The translations under genes were made by a program, and so were the position numbers. From positions 1,054,001 through 1,118,000 of the forward strand of contig NZ_CP092106.1 in NCBI RefSeq assembly GCF_029016485.1: a stretch of 64,000 bases of DNA, written 5' to 3'. The stretch's first letter is position 1, and each line of letters begins with the position of its first letter. Positions 1 through 11,612 of this stretch are shown here, one piece after another. The notes beneath the pieces are model-generated. The model was not told the origin of the DNA. It ran no database searches and saw only the letters and a list, made by a program, of their open reading frames with translations. This DNA comes from Vibrio sp. JC009 (lineage in GTDB: Bacteria; Pseudomonadota; Gammaproteobacteria; Enterobacterales; Vibrionaceae).

Positions 1-369
1 ATGCAGCTTTTAGGTAAGCTTTCCATGGAAAAAGGCTCTAAGGCTGATGATATCGTTGAATGTCTTGGTCTTTGTGAAGGTGAAGTCCGCCTGATGGAAA
101 CCGGAGATCTTCCGCTTCCGCATATGGGCTGGAACACTGTGACTGCCAAAGCGGGTAATCCTCTGTTTAAAGGTATCGAAGAGGGTGAGTACTTCTACTT
201 TGTTCACAGCTTCGCAATGCCGGCAGGTGACTATACCATCGCAAGCTGCGACTACGGCAACCCGTTCTCAGCTGCGGTACAGAGTGGAAACTACTACGGT
301 GTTCAGTTCCACCCTGAGCGTTCCAGCAAAGCAGGTTCGAAACTGATTCAGAACTTTTTGGAACTATAA
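1..369 (+). CDS. hisH: Imidazole glycerol phosphate synthase, glutaminase subunit (partial, C-terminal part)
   Basis: This is the C-terminal ~122 residues of HisH; the gene starts upstream of the window, so the ATG at base 1 is internal. HisH hydrolyses glutamine and passes ammonia to HisF to make imidazole glycerol phosphate and AICAR in histidine synthesis. The class I amidotransferase His-Glu pair is visible in [10 protein letters not shown] near the end, and FYFVHSF is typical of the family. HisA, HisF and HisIE follow on the same strand, which fixes the identity. Confidence 0.95.
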   Translation: MQLLGKLSMEKGSKADDIVECLGLCEGEVRLMETGDLPLPHMGWNTVTAKAGNPLFKGIEEGEYFYFVHSFAMPAGDYTIASCDYGNPFSAAVQSGNYYGVQFHPERSSKAGSKLIQNFLEL

Positions 370-386
370 ATTTTTGGTTCTCCTCC

Positions 387-420
387 CTCGTTCCCATGCT
401 CCAGCGTGGGAATGCATACA
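387..420. repeat. REP-like palindrome between hisH and hisA
   Basis: An imperfect palindrome has arms TTCCCA (391-396) and TGGGAA (407-412), extended by GC/GC around a short loop. It lies in the 83-bp hisH-hisA gap, where his genes are otherwise closely packed. Similar CTCGTTCCCA/GCGTGGGAA palindromes are dispersed in many gammaproteobacterial genomes. In the mRNA it would form a hairpin inside the operon. Confidence 0.6.
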
Positions 421-440
421 GAAGGGGAGGGGGCGAGTAA

Positions 441-1941
<1,501 letters not shown>

Positions 1942-1945
<4 letters not shown>

Positions 1946-2592
1946 GTACATTGACAGAAGGTTTTAAAGCTTCGGATATTGAAACCATTATTGAGCGTAT
2001 TGACTGGGACAAGATCGATGGTTTGGTGCCTGCGATTGTTCAGGATTTTCAGTCTAGTCAGGTTCTGATGATGGGTTATATGAACCAGGACGCGCTGAAG
2101 AAAACAGCCGATACTGAGCAGGTAACCTTCTTCTCCCGCACCAAAGAGCGCCTTTGGACCAAAGGTGAGACATCTGGCAACGTTCTTCAGCTAAAGAACA
2201 TCGCTCTGGACTGTGACAACGATACTCTGCTTGTGAAGGTTGACCCTATCGGTCCAACTTGTCATCTGGGTACAACGACTTGTTTTGACGGTGATAAGCA
2301 GGAAGAGTCACAAATGGTATGGCTGGCTCAGCTAGAGCAACTTCTGGCAGAGCGTAAGGATGCCGATCCGGATTCCTCTTACACTGCCAGCCTGTATGCA
2401 CGTGGTACAAAGCGTATTTCTCAGAAAGTTGGTGAGGAAGGCGTAGAAGTGGCACTGGCAGCAACTTCCGGCGACAAAGCTGAGCTGGTTTGTGAATCAG
2501 CTGACCTTATTTACCACTTGCTGGTTCTGCTTCAGGATCAGGGTTTGTCTATGAATGATGTGGTTAATAAGCTGAAGGAAAGGCACAAATAA
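1942..2592 (+). CDS. hisI: Bifunctional phosphoribosyl-AMP cyclohydrolase / phosphoribosyl-ATP pyrophosphatase
   Basis: A 216-aa HisIE fusion doing steps 2 and 3 of histidine synthesis. The N-terminal half is the cyclohydrolase ([41 protein letters not shown], with the metal-binding Cys in [12 protein letters not shown]). The C-terminal ~90 residues are the HisE helical domain ([30 protein letters not shown]). It overlaps hisF by ATGA and is the last gene of the operon before a terminator. Confidence 0.97.
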
Positions 2593-2610
2593 AATAGGCG
2601 ACAGGCAGCA

Positions 2611-2685
2611 GGAACGGACTTCGTCCTGCAGGTTACAGGAAAAGCAAAAAGCGCGGAAAGGTTTGACTTTATCGCGCTTTTTTTT
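2611..2685 (+). terminator. his operon 3' end: GGACTTCGTCC hairpin module and intrinsic terminator
   Basis: A small hairpin (GGAC-TTC-GTCC, 2616-2626) is followed by a terminator with arms AAAAAGCGCG (2647-2656) and CGCGCTTTTT (2674-2683) plus a T run. The hairpin and the adjoining ~50 bases resemble bases 13860-13920, which also precede a satellite repeat. Confidence 0.75.
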
Positions 2686-2693
2686 ATAAATTT

Positions 2694-2756
2694 GCCACCT
2701 GCCACCTGCCACCTGCCACCTGCCACCTGCCACCTGCCACCTGCCACCTGCCACCT
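2694..2756. repeat. 7-bp satellite GCCACCT, nine perfect copies
   Basis: Nine uninterrupted copies of GCCACCT run from 2694 to 2756, directly after the his terminator. Because 7 is not a multiple of 3 it opens reading frames with a 7-residue period in several frames; these are not genes. Perfect identity suggests a slippage-prone, variable-number locus. Confidence 0.95.
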
Positions 2757-2762
2757 GCTAAA

Positions 2763-2844
2763 ATGGCGCGATTCATCCCAAAACTTGGCGCAATAAATTG
2801 ATTTGTGGCGCAATTATGGCATAGTCAATCTGTTTCTGGCGCGA
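2763..2844. promoter_or_regulatory. Four TGGCGC(A/G)A direct repeats upstream of the Fic gene
   Basis: Direct repeats with core GGCGC occur at 2765, 2787, 2807 and 2838; three are preceded by T, and all are followed by A/G-A-(T or A). Spacings are 22, 20 and 31 bp, close to whole helical turns on one DNA face. They fill the ~100 bp before the Fic start. The encoded protein has an N-terminal winged helix, so autoregulation is a reasonable inference. Confidence 0.5.
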
Positions 2845-2862
2845 TTTCTATCAGGTTGAGTT

Positions 2863-4218
2863 ATGACAATGAATGAGCTTTTTTTGTATATTGAAAAGCA
2901 GGTGTTTCCGGTTTCTGTTTCAGAAATTACAGAAGCTTTCCCGGATCTGAGCAGAAGAACTGTGCAACGCTGGCTTGGCAAGCTCAGTGCTGATGGTCTG
3001 TTAGAGACGATTGGTGAGGGCAGGTCAAGAAAGTATATTTCTTACGTACACTCAGCAATAAAAGAAGATCCTCCGGTTTACGGCTTATCTTCATCTATCC
3101 CGGTTTCTCCCGATAGCAGAGATATTATTAAATATCTGATGCAACCCGTTCATGCACGACATAGTGTTGGCTATGATCAGGAGTTTCTGAATTCTTATGT
3201 CCCCAATAAAAGCTATTATCTGTCGGAGCCAATACGCAGACAACTGCACCGGATAGGCACTACGGGCTACGAAACAAAGCCGGCGGGAACCTATGGAAGA
3301 GATATTTATAACCGTATCCTAATCGATTTATCATGGGCTTCCAGTCACCTTGAAGGTAACACCTATAGCAAGCTCGATACTGTAGAGCTGCTCAAGTATG
3401 GAAACCATGCCGAAGGTAAAGCCTATACTGAAACCCTGATGATCCTAAACCACAAAACTGCGATTGAGATGTTGATTGAAGATGCGGAATTAGTTGAGTT
3501 TAACCCCTATACAATTCTGAATATTCACGGTGCATTGTCAGAGGGTCTGCTACCGGAGCCAGAAGATGAAGGACGCATCAGAAAGCATATGGTAGGAATT
3601 GGTGGCAGTGTATACAAACCAATGTCTTCTGAAGAGCTGCTAAGTGTTCAGTTCAGGCTGATATTAGATAAAGCAAATCAAATAGAAGATCCGTTTGAGC
3701 AGTCTTTTTTTATCATGGTTCATTTGCCCTACCTTCAACCATTTGCCGATGTAAACAAGCGAACTTCCCGCCTTGCTGCTAACATCCCGTTGTTAAAAGC
3801 AAACCTGTGTCCGCTAACATTTATCGGTGTTCCTGAAGAGGCTTATACCAAAGCGATACTCGGTGTATATGAAATGAACAGGGTAGAGCTGCTGAGAGAT
3901 ATTTATCTATGGGCATACGGAGAATCTGTCAGAGAGTACGTAGAAGTAAAACGGGAACTGGTTGCGCCGGACATGCAGAAACTGCATTACAGAAAGAGGG
4001 TAAAAGCGATTGTAAGGGAGGTGATTTTGTCTCCTGAGCTTTCTCCGCTGGATATTATTCAGGATTCTGTGAGCAATGAATCGAGTGAGCGGGATAAAGA
4101 AATTATAACGGCACTGGTAACAGAAGAGTTACGAATTATACATGAAGGGATTCTTGTGCGTTACAGACTGAGGCCTTCGGAGCTGGAAGTATGGAAAAGG
4201 GCACAGGAATATGATTGA
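2863..4218 (+). CDS. Fic family protein with N-terminal winged-helix domain and variant Fic motif
   Basis: A 451-aa protein. Residues ~1-65 look like a winged helix (SEITEAFPDLSRRTVQRWLGKLSADGLL). A Fic domain follows at ~120-370, then a helical C-terminus. The inhibitory-helix motif is present upstream of the core (S160, E164, G165, N166 in SSHLEGN), as in Fic proteins that carry their own inhibition. The catalytic-loop motif, usually HPFxDGNxRxxR, reads QPFADVNKRTSR here (residues 292-303). The catalytic His is Gln and the first Gly is Val, while the D, N and both R are kept. Typical Fic proteins transfer AMP or another phosphate-linked group to a protein hydroxyl. Whether this variant does so is not known from sequence. 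It has its own upstream region and overlaps a small ORF. Confidence 0.85.
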   Translation: MTMNELFLYIEKQVFPVSVSEITEAFPDLSRRTVQRWLGKLSADGLLETIGEGRSRKYISYVHSAIKEDPPVYGLSSSIPVSPDSRDIIKYLMQPVHARHSVGYDQEFLNSYVPNKSYYLSEPIRRQLHRIGTTGYETKPAGTYGRDIYNRILIDLSWASSHLEGNTYSKLDTVELLKYGNHAEGKAYTETLMILNHKTAIEMLIEDAELVEFNPYTILNIHGALSEGLLPEPEDEGRIRKHMVGIGGSVYKPMSSEELLSVQFRLILDKANQIEDPFEQSFFIMVHLPYLQPFADVNKRTSRLAANIPLLKANLCPLTFIGVPEEAYTKAILGVYEMNRVELLRDIYLWAYGESVREYVEVKRELVAPDMQKLHYRKRVKAIVREVILSPELSPLDIIQDSVSNESSERDKEIITALVTEELRIIHEGILVRYRLRPSELEVWKRAQEYD

Positions 4219-4339
4219 TCTTCGAGAGAAAGACCGCTTAGCAATTGAAGAACTTGCGAAAAATTATCTAGCAAAAGGAACCGAGCTAAGAGCAAATAAA
4301 AAAGCGAGCCAAACCAGCTCGCTTTTTAAATATCAATAG
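4211..4339 (+). CDS. Small ORF after Fic, possible remnant of a nucleotidyltransferase gene
   Basis: A 42-codon ORF starts at an ATG overlapping the Fic stop by 8 bp (MIDLREKDRLAIEELAKNYL...). Its first ~28 residues resemble the N-terminus of small MNT-type nucleotidyltransferases, which continue with a GS-containing catalytic loop. Here the frame instead runs into the terminator hairpin and stops, so no catalytic residues exist. It could be a decayed downstream partner of Fic or a chance ORF. Confidence 0.35.
   Translation: MIDLREKDRLAIEELAKNYLAKGTELRANKKASQTSSLFKYQ
4298..4328. terminator. Bidirectional intrinsic terminator between the Fic gene and purB
   Basis: Arms AAAAAGCGAGC (4299-4309) and GCTCGCTTTTT (4316-4326) surround a 6-base loop, with A and T runs on both sides, so it can serve both convergent genes. 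The following 4340-4395 holds low-complexity CATAGCCC and GGGCCCAGGGCCT words like those at 18383-18420. Confidence 0.8.
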
Positions 4340-4395
4340 GCTAGAAATCCCATAGCCCAAAAACCAAGGGCCCAGGGCCTATAAACCCAGGACCT

Positions 4396-6422
<2,027 letters not shown>

Positions 6423-6441
6423 GTATTAACTCCTGATTTAA

Positions 6442-7551
6442 TTAGATTCGTTGTTCGATAATTCCGCCACCAAGGCAGACATCACCATTATAGAACACTG
6501 CGGACTGTCCTGGTGTTACGGCTACCTGAGGTTCGTCAAATATTACTTTGATGTTTTCATCATCTACCGGGATGATTGTACACGGAATATCTTGTTGACG
6601 GTAACGGGTTTTTACCGTGCAGCTGGTCGGCTCAGTAATAACGCCTCTGTCTACCCAGTGTAGCTGAGAAGCGATAAGACCCTGAGATTTCAGCAGTGGG
6701 TGGTCGGCACCCTGTACTGCAATCAGTACATTACGCTTCAGGTCTTTATCTGCAACGTACCACGGCTCTTCATTACCGCCGCCGCCTTTCTGGCCGCCAA
6801 TCTGAAGGCCTTTGCGCTGACCTAAAGTATGGTACATAAGGCCCATATGTTCACCGATAACTTTTCCTTCCGGCGTCTCAATTTTACCCGGTTGTGCAGG
6901 CAGGTAGCGGGAAAGGAAATCGGTAAACTTACGTTCACCGATAAAACAGATACCGGTTGAGTCTTTTTTCTTAGCCGTTATCAGATCTTGTTCTTCCGCG
7001 ATGCGACGTACTTCTGGCTTTTCCAGTTCGCCCACAGGGAACAGGCTTCTTGCCACCTGCTCGTGGCTTAGTGTGTACAGGAAGTAGCTCTGATCTTTGT
7101 TTCCGTCTAAACCGCGAAGCATCTGAGGCTTTTCGCCATTCTCCGGGAAAGTACGGCGCACATAGTGACCCATTGCGATGTAGTCAGCATCCAGCACGTC
7201 GTCAGCAAAGTCCAGAAAGGCTTTGAATTTGATTTCTTTGTTGCAAAGAATATCCGGGTTAGGCGTTCGGCCTGCCTTGTATTCGGCAAGGAAATATTCA
7301 AACACGTTGTCCCAGTATTCTGCTGCAAAGTTGATTGTATGCAGATGAATACCAAGTTTGTCACATACTGCCTGAGCATCGCGCAGATCATCTGCTGCTG
7401 TGCAGTATTCTTCGTTGTCATCCTCTTCCCAGTTCTTCATAAACAGGCCTTCAACCTGGTAGCCTTGTTGCTGAAGAAGATAAGCGGAAACGGATGAATC
7501 AACGCCGCCGGACATACCGACAATGACTTTCTTTTGACTGTTATCAGACAT
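6442..7551 (-). CDS. mnmA: tRNA-specific 2-thiouridylase
   Basis: A 369-aa PP-loop ATPase that puts the 2-thio group on U34 of tRNA-Lys, -Glu and -Gln. The PP-loop is [15 protein letters not shown] near the N-terminus. The two catalytic Cys lie in ILCNKEIKF and in [11 protein letters not shown]. The C-terminal beta-barrel ends [17 protein letters not shown]. It is the first gene of mnmA-hflD-purB. Confidence 0.97.
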   Translation of the reverse strand: MSDNSQKKVIVGMSGGVDSSVSAYLLQQQGYQVEGLFMKNWEEDDNEEYCTAADDLRDAQAVCDKLGIHLHTINFAAEYWDNVFEYFLAEYKAGRTPNPDILCNKEIKFKAFLDFADDVLDADYIAMGHYVRRTFPENGEKPQMLRGLDGNKDQSYFLYTLSHEQVARSLFPVGELEKPEVRRIAEEQDLITAKKKDSTGICFIGERKFTDFLSRYLPAQPGKIETPEGKVIGEHMGLMYHTLGQRKGLQIGGQKGGGGNEEPWYVADKDLKRNVLIAVQGADHPLLKSQGLIASQLHWVDRGVITEPTSCTVKTRYRQQDIPCTIIPVDDENIKVIFDEPQVAVTPGQSAVFYNGDVCLGGGIIEQRI

Positions 7552-7714
7552 TGGTAAACACCAGTAAAATTACACGGGCGGTGATTCTAACAGAAAGATT
7601 CTCCGGGATACAGTTTTCGGGATGTTGTTCACAGTTTCGTCCTGTGTAATAAAATTGACGGGGAAAGAAAATACTCGAAATTTTTGTTTGTTCTGTCATA
7701 GTTAGGTGAAAATT

Positions 7715-7850
7715 TGCGGGGTGGAGTCTTAACCCCCTGTCGCTGCCAATATGGTGTTGATTCCACAAAACGCTCGGGCCATCCATGGGCGCTCAAACTT
7801 AGCCTTCCCTGGCTAAGTATGTTTGTTCCATCAACACCATATTAGCAGCA
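7715..7850. repeat. Multi-branched inverted-repeat region upstream of mnmA
   Basis: A 19-bp inverted repeat with one mismatch (7742-7760 and 7830-7848; core AATATGGTGTTGA) encloses a perfect 8-bp hairpin (ACTTAGCC at 7797, GGCTAAGT at 7811) and a weaker CCATCCATGG stem. A further hairpin (GGGGT/ACCCC, ~7719-7738) sits just outside. The whole lies in the 338-bp gap between divergent mnmA and the gene at 7890. It could be a small RNA, a palindromic mobile repeat or a leader structure. No T-rich terminator follows. Confidence 0.55.
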
Positions 7851-7889
7851 AAGCACTGGATATTAAGTCACTTAAACATTGGAGTTCTG

Positions 7890-8159
7890 ATGACTGAAGA
7901 AAATGAATTTGTAAATGAGGATACACTGGTTGAGATTATTGAGAATCAGTTGGCTGACGGAAACCCAATTAAGGTAAAAGAGACCCTGATGCGCCTTACC
8001 ATGACGGGAACCTCAAGAGAAGATGCGGTTGCTTTGATGGCGTGTGCGGTGGCGGTTGAGATTTTTGATGTGATGAAAAATCAGGAACCGTTTAATGAAA
8101 AGCGCTACTCAGAGCACCTGGATATGCTGCCAGACCTGAGCTTTATGGAAGGGGAGTAA
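7890..8159 (+). CDS. Conserved-looking small protein of unknown function
   Basis: An 89-aa acidic protein (MTEENEFVNEDTLVEIIENQLADGNPIKVKETLMRL...). GGAG is placed 8 bases before the ATG. No signal peptide or membrane segment is seen, and predicted content is helical. I do not recognise the family. The 3' end abuts the convergent ychJ-like gene with a 6-bp gap. Confidence 0.7.
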   Translation: MTEENEFVNEDTLVEIIENQLADGNPIKVKETLMRLTMTGTSREDAVALMACAVAVEIFDVMKNQEPFNEKRYSEHLDMLPDLSFMEGE

Positions 8160-8165
8160 CTCCCC

Positions 8166-8669
8166 TTAACCACAACACTTCTTGAATTTCTTTCCGCTGC
8201 CACATGGGCAGGGATCATTTCTGCCAACTTTGGTTGACTGGGCTGGCTTCTGAGCTTCTGGCTCTGCCGGTTCAGGGAATTCGCCATCAATGTAGTACCA
8301 GAGGTTATTTTCTCTGACAAAACGGGAACGTTCATGCATGCAGTGCTCAACACCGTTTTCTGACATATAGGCTTTAAACTCAACAAAACCTTCTTTTGCA
8401 TCTGGTTTTGGTGCCTTGATGATTTCCAGTCGTGTCCAGTCCAGGTTTACTGACTCTTCGATGCCGGTTCTTTCCTCTTCTGCGTTGCAGGACGGGTGAT
8501 AGGTAGCAACGACAAAGTCCGTGAGTTTGAGTTTATGAGCGCAGAAGCGCGCGCGCATAAGCTGCTCTGGAGCGACTGCTGCCTGATGGTTCAGGTGGAC
8601 TTTCTGACAGCACTCCTGGTAGCTTTTTCCGCTGCAGCAGGGACAGGTTTGAAGATTGGATTCGGACAT
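8166..8669 (-). CDS. ychJ: YchJ-like (UPF0225) protein with two SEC-C zinc motifs
   Basis: A 167-aa protein with a SEC-C-like Cys cluster at each end: [13 protein letters not shown] near residue 9 and [16 protein letters not shown] at the C-terminus. The middle is the UPF0225 region ([41 protein letters not shown]). SEC-C motifs bind zinc. The function of the family is not established. It stands alone between a convergent small gene and the EAL-HDOD gene. Confidence 0.88.
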   Translation of the reverse strand: MSESNLQTCPCCSGKSYQECCQKVHLNHQAAVAPEQLMRARFCAHKLKLTDFVVATYHPSCNAEEERTGIEESVNLDWTRLEIIKAPKPDAKEGFVEFKAYMSENGVEHCMHERSRFVRENNLWYYIDGEFPEPAEPEAQKPAQSTKVGRNDPCPCGSGKKFKKCCG

Positions 8670-8728
8670 GACTTTGCCTTTCGATACAAAGTGACCTCAG
8701 GCGAGGCCACGAAATGAAATATTGGAGA

Positions 8729-9946
8729 TTAGTTCCCGGAAAACAGCTCTTCAGCCCATTCCGTTGCACTTTCGTAACTGCTGATCAGCTCTTGCTGTGA
8801 GAGTCCCAGTTCATCGGCCAGCCATGTCAGAGCCTTCCAGTCTGCATTTTCATAGGCAATGGAAACCGATAACAGTTTACCTAGCGCACCCTCTTTTTTT
8901 AGCAGCGCATCTTTAATGGCGTTATCCAGAGGAATGGCTTCAAGAATGGATTCCAGAGGCTGGTCCATCAAAGAATCGAGCAGTGAGAACATGCCTACAA
9001 GAAAGGCTTGTTTTCCATCATTTTTTTTGTCCAGACGGCGGTATAAAAGCTCACAGATACGCGCTCTGTGTATGGAAAGACCATATAAAGAGTCCGGCTT
9101 GCTTTCGTTTGCTGAAGTGAGTGCAACAAGCGCGATAAATTTTCTCAGACGGCTTTGTCCCAGATAAACCAGAGCCTGATGGAAGGATTTGATCTCTGAG
9201 CTGATCGCTGCCGATGAGTTAACGTACCTCAGCAGCTTATAGGAGAGTGACACATCTGTGCTGATGATGCGCTCAACTTCGTCATAATTAATATCCTCTG
9301 CAGCCGCTTCACTGGATAACTGAACGGTTGTCAGAAAGGATGGTTCAATGGTTTTCTGCTGCAGTATTTCAGGCTTGCTGAAAAAGTATCCCTGGAAAAA
9401 GTCGAAACCCGCTTCTTTTGCTTCATGGAACTCTTCATAGGTTTCTACCTTTTCGGCCAGAAACTGAATTTTGGTTTCCCTGAGCTTATCAATGAACTTG
9501 ATTGCTTTAGCAACAGGAACGATTTGAATATCGAACTTGATGATATCAATGTAAGGCAGAAAGCGAATCCAGCCCGGGCTTGGAACAAAGTCATCCAGCG
9601 CGACTTTATAGCCCTTGGCTGCAAGCTGTTTTATGGCTTCCAGAAGTTCATCAGTGGGTTCACAGTCTTCCAGGATCTCTACAACCACTTTATCTTTTGG
9701 AAAAAGTGTTGGAATACCATTGATAAGGCTGTTGTATGGGAAGTTAACAAATCCAAGTTTTGATCCGATCGCGTCCGATTGCGCACTTAAAAATTGCTCT
9801 GAAAGCAGCCTGCTTGTTGCAAGCTCTGGCTCTACTTCAGGGAAAGTATTCTTAGGGCCATCACGAAACAGCAGCTCATAAGCGACTGTTTTCTTTTCTC
9901 TATCTAGGATAGGTTGGCGCGCAACATAAGAATAGGCATCTTTCAT
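8729..9946 (-). CDS. EAL-HDOD domain protein (c-di-GMP related signalling)
   Basis: About 405 aa from the ATG at 9946; a TTG 30 bases upstream is an alternative start. The N-terminal ~200 residues are a variant EAL domain (YVARQPILD, ELL where EAL is expected, ALDDFVPSPG, IIKFDIQ, LAEKVET). Residues ~205-400 are an HDOD domain (DVSLSYKLLRYVNSS, IKSFHQALVYLGQSRLRKF). Such YuxH-type proteins are common in Vibrio and affect motility and biofilm. Some EAL residues are retained but the loop glycines are altered, so c-di-GMP hydrolysis is uncertain. Confidence 0.88.
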   Translation of the reverse strand: MKDAYSYVARQPILDREKKTVAYELLFRDGPKNTFPEVEPELATSRLLSEQFLSAQSDAIGSKLGFVNFPYNSLINGIPTLFPKDKVVVEILEDCEPTDELLEAIKQLAAKGYKVALDDFVPSPGWIRFLPYIDIIKFDIQIVPVAKAIKFIDKLRETKIQFLAEKVETYEEFHEAKEAGFDFFQGYFFSKPEILQQKTIEPSFLTTVQLSSEAAAEDINYDEVERIISTDVSLSYKLLRYVNSSAAISSEIKSFHQALVYLGQSRLRKFIALVALTSANESKPDSLYGLSIHRARICELLYRRLDKKNDGKQAFLVGMFSLLDSLMDQPLESILEAIPLDNAIKDALLKKEGALGKLLSVSIAYENADWKALTWLADELGLSQQELISSYESATEWAEELFSGN

Positions 9947-10030
9947 GGATTTGACTGACTCTGACAAAAATAACAATAAAAATCTGGTATATGGATGATA
10001 CGTTGTTTCCGGAGAAAAAGCATGAATATA

Positions 10031-10783
10031 TTAAGTATCGTGCTTATTTTTCGTCTCAGATAAAAAATTTCTGCTTTGCAGCTCCTGTTTTCCGGGAGTG
10101 CATTCCAAAACTGAGCTCTGGGTATACCAGTCGCCTAAAACAACTCGCGTTTTTTCCGCCCCGTCAGAAGCAAAAACATGAGTTCCCGGTCTGTGGGTAT
10201 GTCCATGAATCATCAGGTTACAGTTATGCAGTTGCATCACGCGTTCTACTTCCTGCTGATTCACATCCATAATATCTAAAGACTTCTGTTTTTTGTCTTC
10301 ACCAATATCTGACTGAACTTTTGCGACAATTTTTAGTTTTACTGAAAGTGGCAAGCGGTTATATAGCCATTGCAGCCAGGGCTTGTGAACTTTTTCCCTG
10401 TAGGCAATGTAGCTAAGATCATCAGTGCAGAGCGTATCGCCATGCATTATTACCGCTCTGGTTCCATACAGGTCTATGACACTTTCGTCGCCGAGCAAGG
10501 TCACACCGGTTTCTTTACCAAAGCGTTTTCCGACCAAAAAATCACGGTTTCCATGGGCAAAAAAGCAGGGGACGCCGCTGTCAGTCAGTTTTCTGAACTC
10601 TTGTTTGATGGATTGGTTAAACGAATTGTTGTCGTCATCACCCACCCAGAACTCAAAGAGATCACCAAGAACGTATAACGCATCTGCACTTGCAGCTTCG
10701 TTGCGCATAAATTCAAAAAAGCAGTGGGTGATATCCGGGCGTGATGGAGTCAGGTGAAGGTCGGCAATAAAAAATGTTGTCAT
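10031..10783 (-). CDS. lpxH: UDP-2,3-diacylglucosamine diphosphatase
   Basis: About 250 aa. LpxH cleaves UDP-2,3-diacylglucosamine to lipid X in lipid A synthesis, at the inner face of the inner membrane. Metallophosphatase motifs are all present: [33 protein letters not shown] and HGHTHRPG. The open frame extends upstream to 11005 through ppiB in another frame. The true start is the ATG at 10783, which gives the family N-terminus [11 protein letters not shown]. It follows ppiB on the same strand. Confidence 0.95.
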   Translation of the reverse strand: MTTFFIADLHLTPSRPDITHCFFEFMRNEAASADALYVLGDLFEFWVGDDDNNSFNQSIKQEFRKLTDSGVPCFFAHGNRDFLVGKRFGKETGVTLLGDESVIDLYGTRAVIMHGDTLCTDDLSYIAYREKVHKPWLQWLYNRLPLSVKLKIVAKVQSDIGEDKKQKSLDIMDVNQQEVERVMQLHNCNLMIHGHTHRPGTHVFASDGAEKTRVVLGDWYTQSSVLECTPGKQELQSRNFLSETKNKHDT

Positions 10784-10818
10784 AGTCTTAGCAGCGGTTG
10801 TTCCGGCCTTTAGATACA

Positions 10819-10846
10819 TTTCTCCCCCTGATAAAGGGGGGAGAAA
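10819..10846 (-). terminator. Strong hairpin between ppiB and lpxH
   Basis: TTTCTCCCCC and GGGGGAGAAA arms flank a short AT loop in the 73-bp gap between ppiB and lpxH (both minus strand). There is no long T run, so attenuation or mRNA protection is as likely as full termination. Confidence 0.5.
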
Positions 10847-10856
10847 CAAGGAGTGA

Positions 10857-11351
10857 TTACTCTTCGATGGTAGTGCCGGTGATAACCACTTCTTCAAGCG
10901 GTACATCCTGGTGCATACCCATGGTGCCTGTGCTAACACCTTTGATCTTGTTAACGATATCCATACCATCAACAACTTCACCGAATACGCAGTAACCCCA
11001 GCCATCCAGACTTTCTGATTTGAAGTCCAGGAAGGTGTTGTTGTTTACGTTGATAAAGAACTGAGAGCTTGCTGAATGCGGTTCCATAGTACGGGCCATA
11101 GCCAGTGTGCCAACCTTGTTGCTCAGACCGTTGTTCGCTTCGTTCTTGATTGGAGCGCGGGTCGCCTTCTCTTTAAGGCCTGAAGTCATACCGCCGCCCT
11201 GAATCATAAAGCCATCGATTACACGGTGGAACAGAGTATTGTCGTAGAAGCCGTCGCGGCAATATTGCGCGAAGTTAGCACTGGTTTCCGGTGCTTTTTC
11301 TTCGTTTAGCTGAATTTTGATATCGCCGAAGTTTGTGTGAAGGACGATCAT
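10857..11351 (-). CDS. ppiB: Peptidyl-prolyl cis-trans isomerase B (cyclophilin)
   Basis: A 164-aa cytoplasmic cyclophilin without a signal peptide ([15 protein letters not shown]). Core motifs [30 protein letters not shown] and [16 protein letters not shown] carry the catalytic Arg and the substrate pocket. It is divergent from cysS, the usual ppiB/cysS arrangement in gammaproteobacteria, and upstream of lpxH. Confidence 0.97.
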   Translation of the reverse strand: MIVLHTNFGDIKIQLNEEKAPETSANFAQYCRDGFYDNTLFHRVIDGFMIQGGGMTSGLKEKATRAPIKNEANNGLSNKVGTLAMARTMEPHSASSQFFINVNNNTFLDFKSESLDGWGYCVFGEVVDGMDIVNKIKGVSTGTMGMHQDVPLEEVVITGTTIEE

Positions 11352-11612
11352 GTTAGTTTCCTTTCAAATATTTTGTATTTGTATAAGTGTACAAGAGCTT
11401 AGTCTAGCTGAACATTTGCCACATTCAAACCATTATAGACTCCTGGGAGGAGTAGTTTACTGTCTCTGAGTAAATAATAGTCACCATTCGGTAATTTGGA
11501 TTGATATAACTGCTGATTACCTTCAATTGCACGATATTTGAAGTGACTAAAACAAGCTGGACTTGTTATACTCACGCTCTGTTTTTATATCAACCAGATT
11601 TAGATAGAGATC
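11352..11612 (+). promoter_or_regulatory. Divergent ppiB-cysS intergenic region with candidate cysS promoter
   Basis: This 261-bp gap holds no gene. A -10 like TATACT (11567-11572) lies 41 bases before the cysS ATG. The best -35 at 17-bp spacing is the weak TGACTA (11544). No other clear motif is seen. Confidence 0.4.

Noticed and set aside
2497..2813. Minus-strand ORFs with a 7-residue period
   Set aside because: They are created by the GCCACCT satellite and have no start context or family.
7742..7848. Integron attC site
   Set aside because: The structure is palindromic, but the GTTRRRY/RYYYAAC core sites and asymmetric L/R boxes are not seen, and there are no cassettes nearby.
10784..11005. 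N-terminal extension of LpxH
   Set aside because: It overlaps ppiB in another frame. LpxH family proteins start at [11 protein letters not shown], at 10783.
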